64,000 nucleotides of DNA. Source: Loktanella salsilacus (lineage in GTDB: Bacteria > Pseudomonadota > Alphaproteobacteria > Rhodobacterales > Rhodobacteraceae). How positions within the stretch are numbered: the first letter of the stretch is position 1; every line of letters begins with the position of its first letter. A program made the position numbers and the translations under genes. Under the pieces are notes generated by a model, which was given only the letters and a program-made list of their open reading frames with translations, had not been told where the DNA came from and made no database searches. Below are positions 63,774 to 64,000 of the stretch, piece by piece. The stretch lies in assembly GCF_900114485.1 (NCBI RefSeq), contig NZ_FOTF01000011.1, forward strand, positions 1 through 64,000, read 5' to 3'.

Positions 63774-63976
63774 TGCTGCCCCAGCTTCATATCGGCGTGA
63801 TAGTCGACCGAAATGTCCTTGGTCACGGCCTGCCCGCAGCGCATGACGCCGTTCGCCTGATCAAAGGCGTAGGTAGGCGTGCCATAGAGCTCCCACCCTT
63901 TGGACAGGGCGTCAGAGACTTTGTGGCAGAAGGCAGAGGTGTCGTCTTCGGTCAGGAGGCGATAGATTTTGGTCAT
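63770..63976 (-). CDS. DUF1737 small protein, 68 aa
   Basis: This small protein of the DUF1737 family starts MTKIYRLLTEDDTSAFCHKVS, then GWELYGTPTYAF and ends KDISVDYHADMKLGQQ. It has no known function. Its ATG is 3 bases after the stop of a further gene at the window edge and its 3' end overlaps mch by 4 bases, so it is part of an operon with the ethylmalonyl-CoA enzymes. Confidence 0.85.
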   Translation of the reverse strand: MTKIYRLLTEDDTSAFCHKVSDALSKGWELYGTPTYAFDQANGVMRCGQAVTKDISVDYHADMKLGQQ

Positions 63977-63979
63977 GAT

Positions 63980-64000
63980 TTATCCGAATGGGTTGTAGCC
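63980..64000 (-). CDS. 3' end of an upstream gene, product unidentified
   Basis: The minus strand reads GGC TAC AAC CCA TTC GGA TAA in one frame, i.e. a C-terminus GYNPFG and stop, 3 bases before the DUF1737 ATG. The tight spacing suggests another operon member. From neighbours (mch), a (3S)-malyl-CoA / beta-methylmalyl-CoA lyase or thioesterase would be a natural candidate, but six residues cannot show this. Confidence 0.4.
   Translation of the reverse strand, partial: GYNPFG

Overview
The window is chromosomal DNA of a marine alphaproteobacterium of the Rhodobacterales, most likely the Roseobacter group (a Loktanella/Yoonia-like or Octadecabacter-like organism; the genus is a guess). Four things point there: the gene families and their order (groESL with a CIRCE element; atpHAGDC; gloB divergent from a methyltransferase gene; glnD-murJ; tsaB-rimI; a luxR-luxI pair beside crotonyl-CoA carboxylase/reductase), ethylmalonyl-CoA pathway genes, small Rhodobacterales-type proteins (DUF2161, DUF2125, TIGR01459, TIGR02186, YcgN), and a dispersed GCCTCCGGCGG-type repeat. 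Almost everything is coding, genes often overlap by 1-20 bases, no gene-free stretch exceeds 300 bases, and I saw no tRNA, rRNA, CRISPR array or prophage. Most of the window is core genome. The only mobile DNA is a partial IS5-family element at the left edge.

Layout. 1-342: end of an IS5-family insertion sequence, next to the groEL terminator. 0.5-2.6 kb: groESL (minus strand). 2.7-12.2 kb: a TraB/GumN protein, a DUF2161 nuclease-fold protein, Mn-dependent pyrophosphatase, a HAD protein, a MaoC hydratase, ribF-ycgN-ltaE, an alpha/beta hydrolase with a DsbA-like isomerase, prs, and an H-type lectin protein. 12.3-17.2 kb: F1 ATP synthase operon atpHAGDC (minus). 17.4-22.5 kb: methyltransferase / gloB, then clpA and an M23 peptidase. 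22.5-25.2 kb: a MotA/MotB-like (ZorA/ZorB-like) two-gene stator unit. 25.3-30.5 kb: ChaC-like cyclotransferase, DUF2125, gshB, rsmI-yraN, LpoA-like lipoprotein. 30.5-41 kb: glnD, murJ, a rhomboid lacking both catalytic residues, trpS, VOC, ilvE, UspA, NifU, tsaB-rimI. 40.9-47.8 kb: a BMP-type (nucleoside) ABC transporter operon and a TauE-TIGR02186 pair. 47.8-51.1 kb: quorum sensing (small ORF, luxR, luxI) followed by a RecD-like helicase. 51.4-64 kb: carbon metabolism: ccrA, a glycerolipid acyltransferase, ethylmalonyl-CoA mutase, an H-NS protein, a secreted JAMM-like protein, deoD, DUF1989, sdhCDA-lipoprotein-sdhB, mesaconyl-CoA hydratase and DUF1737.

How the genes connect. Ccr, Ecm and Mch are three steps of the ethylmalonyl-CoA pathway of acetate assimilation. 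Its succinyl-CoA output feeds the TCA cycle, where SdhCDAB works, and the ATP synthase closes the respiratory chain. The AHL synthase/receptor pair lies directly beside ccrA, and a perfect TTAA-N7-TTAA (CtrA-type) box sits at the head of the quorum-sensing operon. This suggests a link between cell-cycle/differentiation control and signalling. I found no complete undescribed multi-gene system. The best leads are the stator-like pair at 22.5-25.2 kb, the CtrA-type box and overlapping small ORF at luxR, the catalytically dead rhomboid, the secreted JAMM-like DUF4329 protein, and the long perfect dyad upstream of sdhC.
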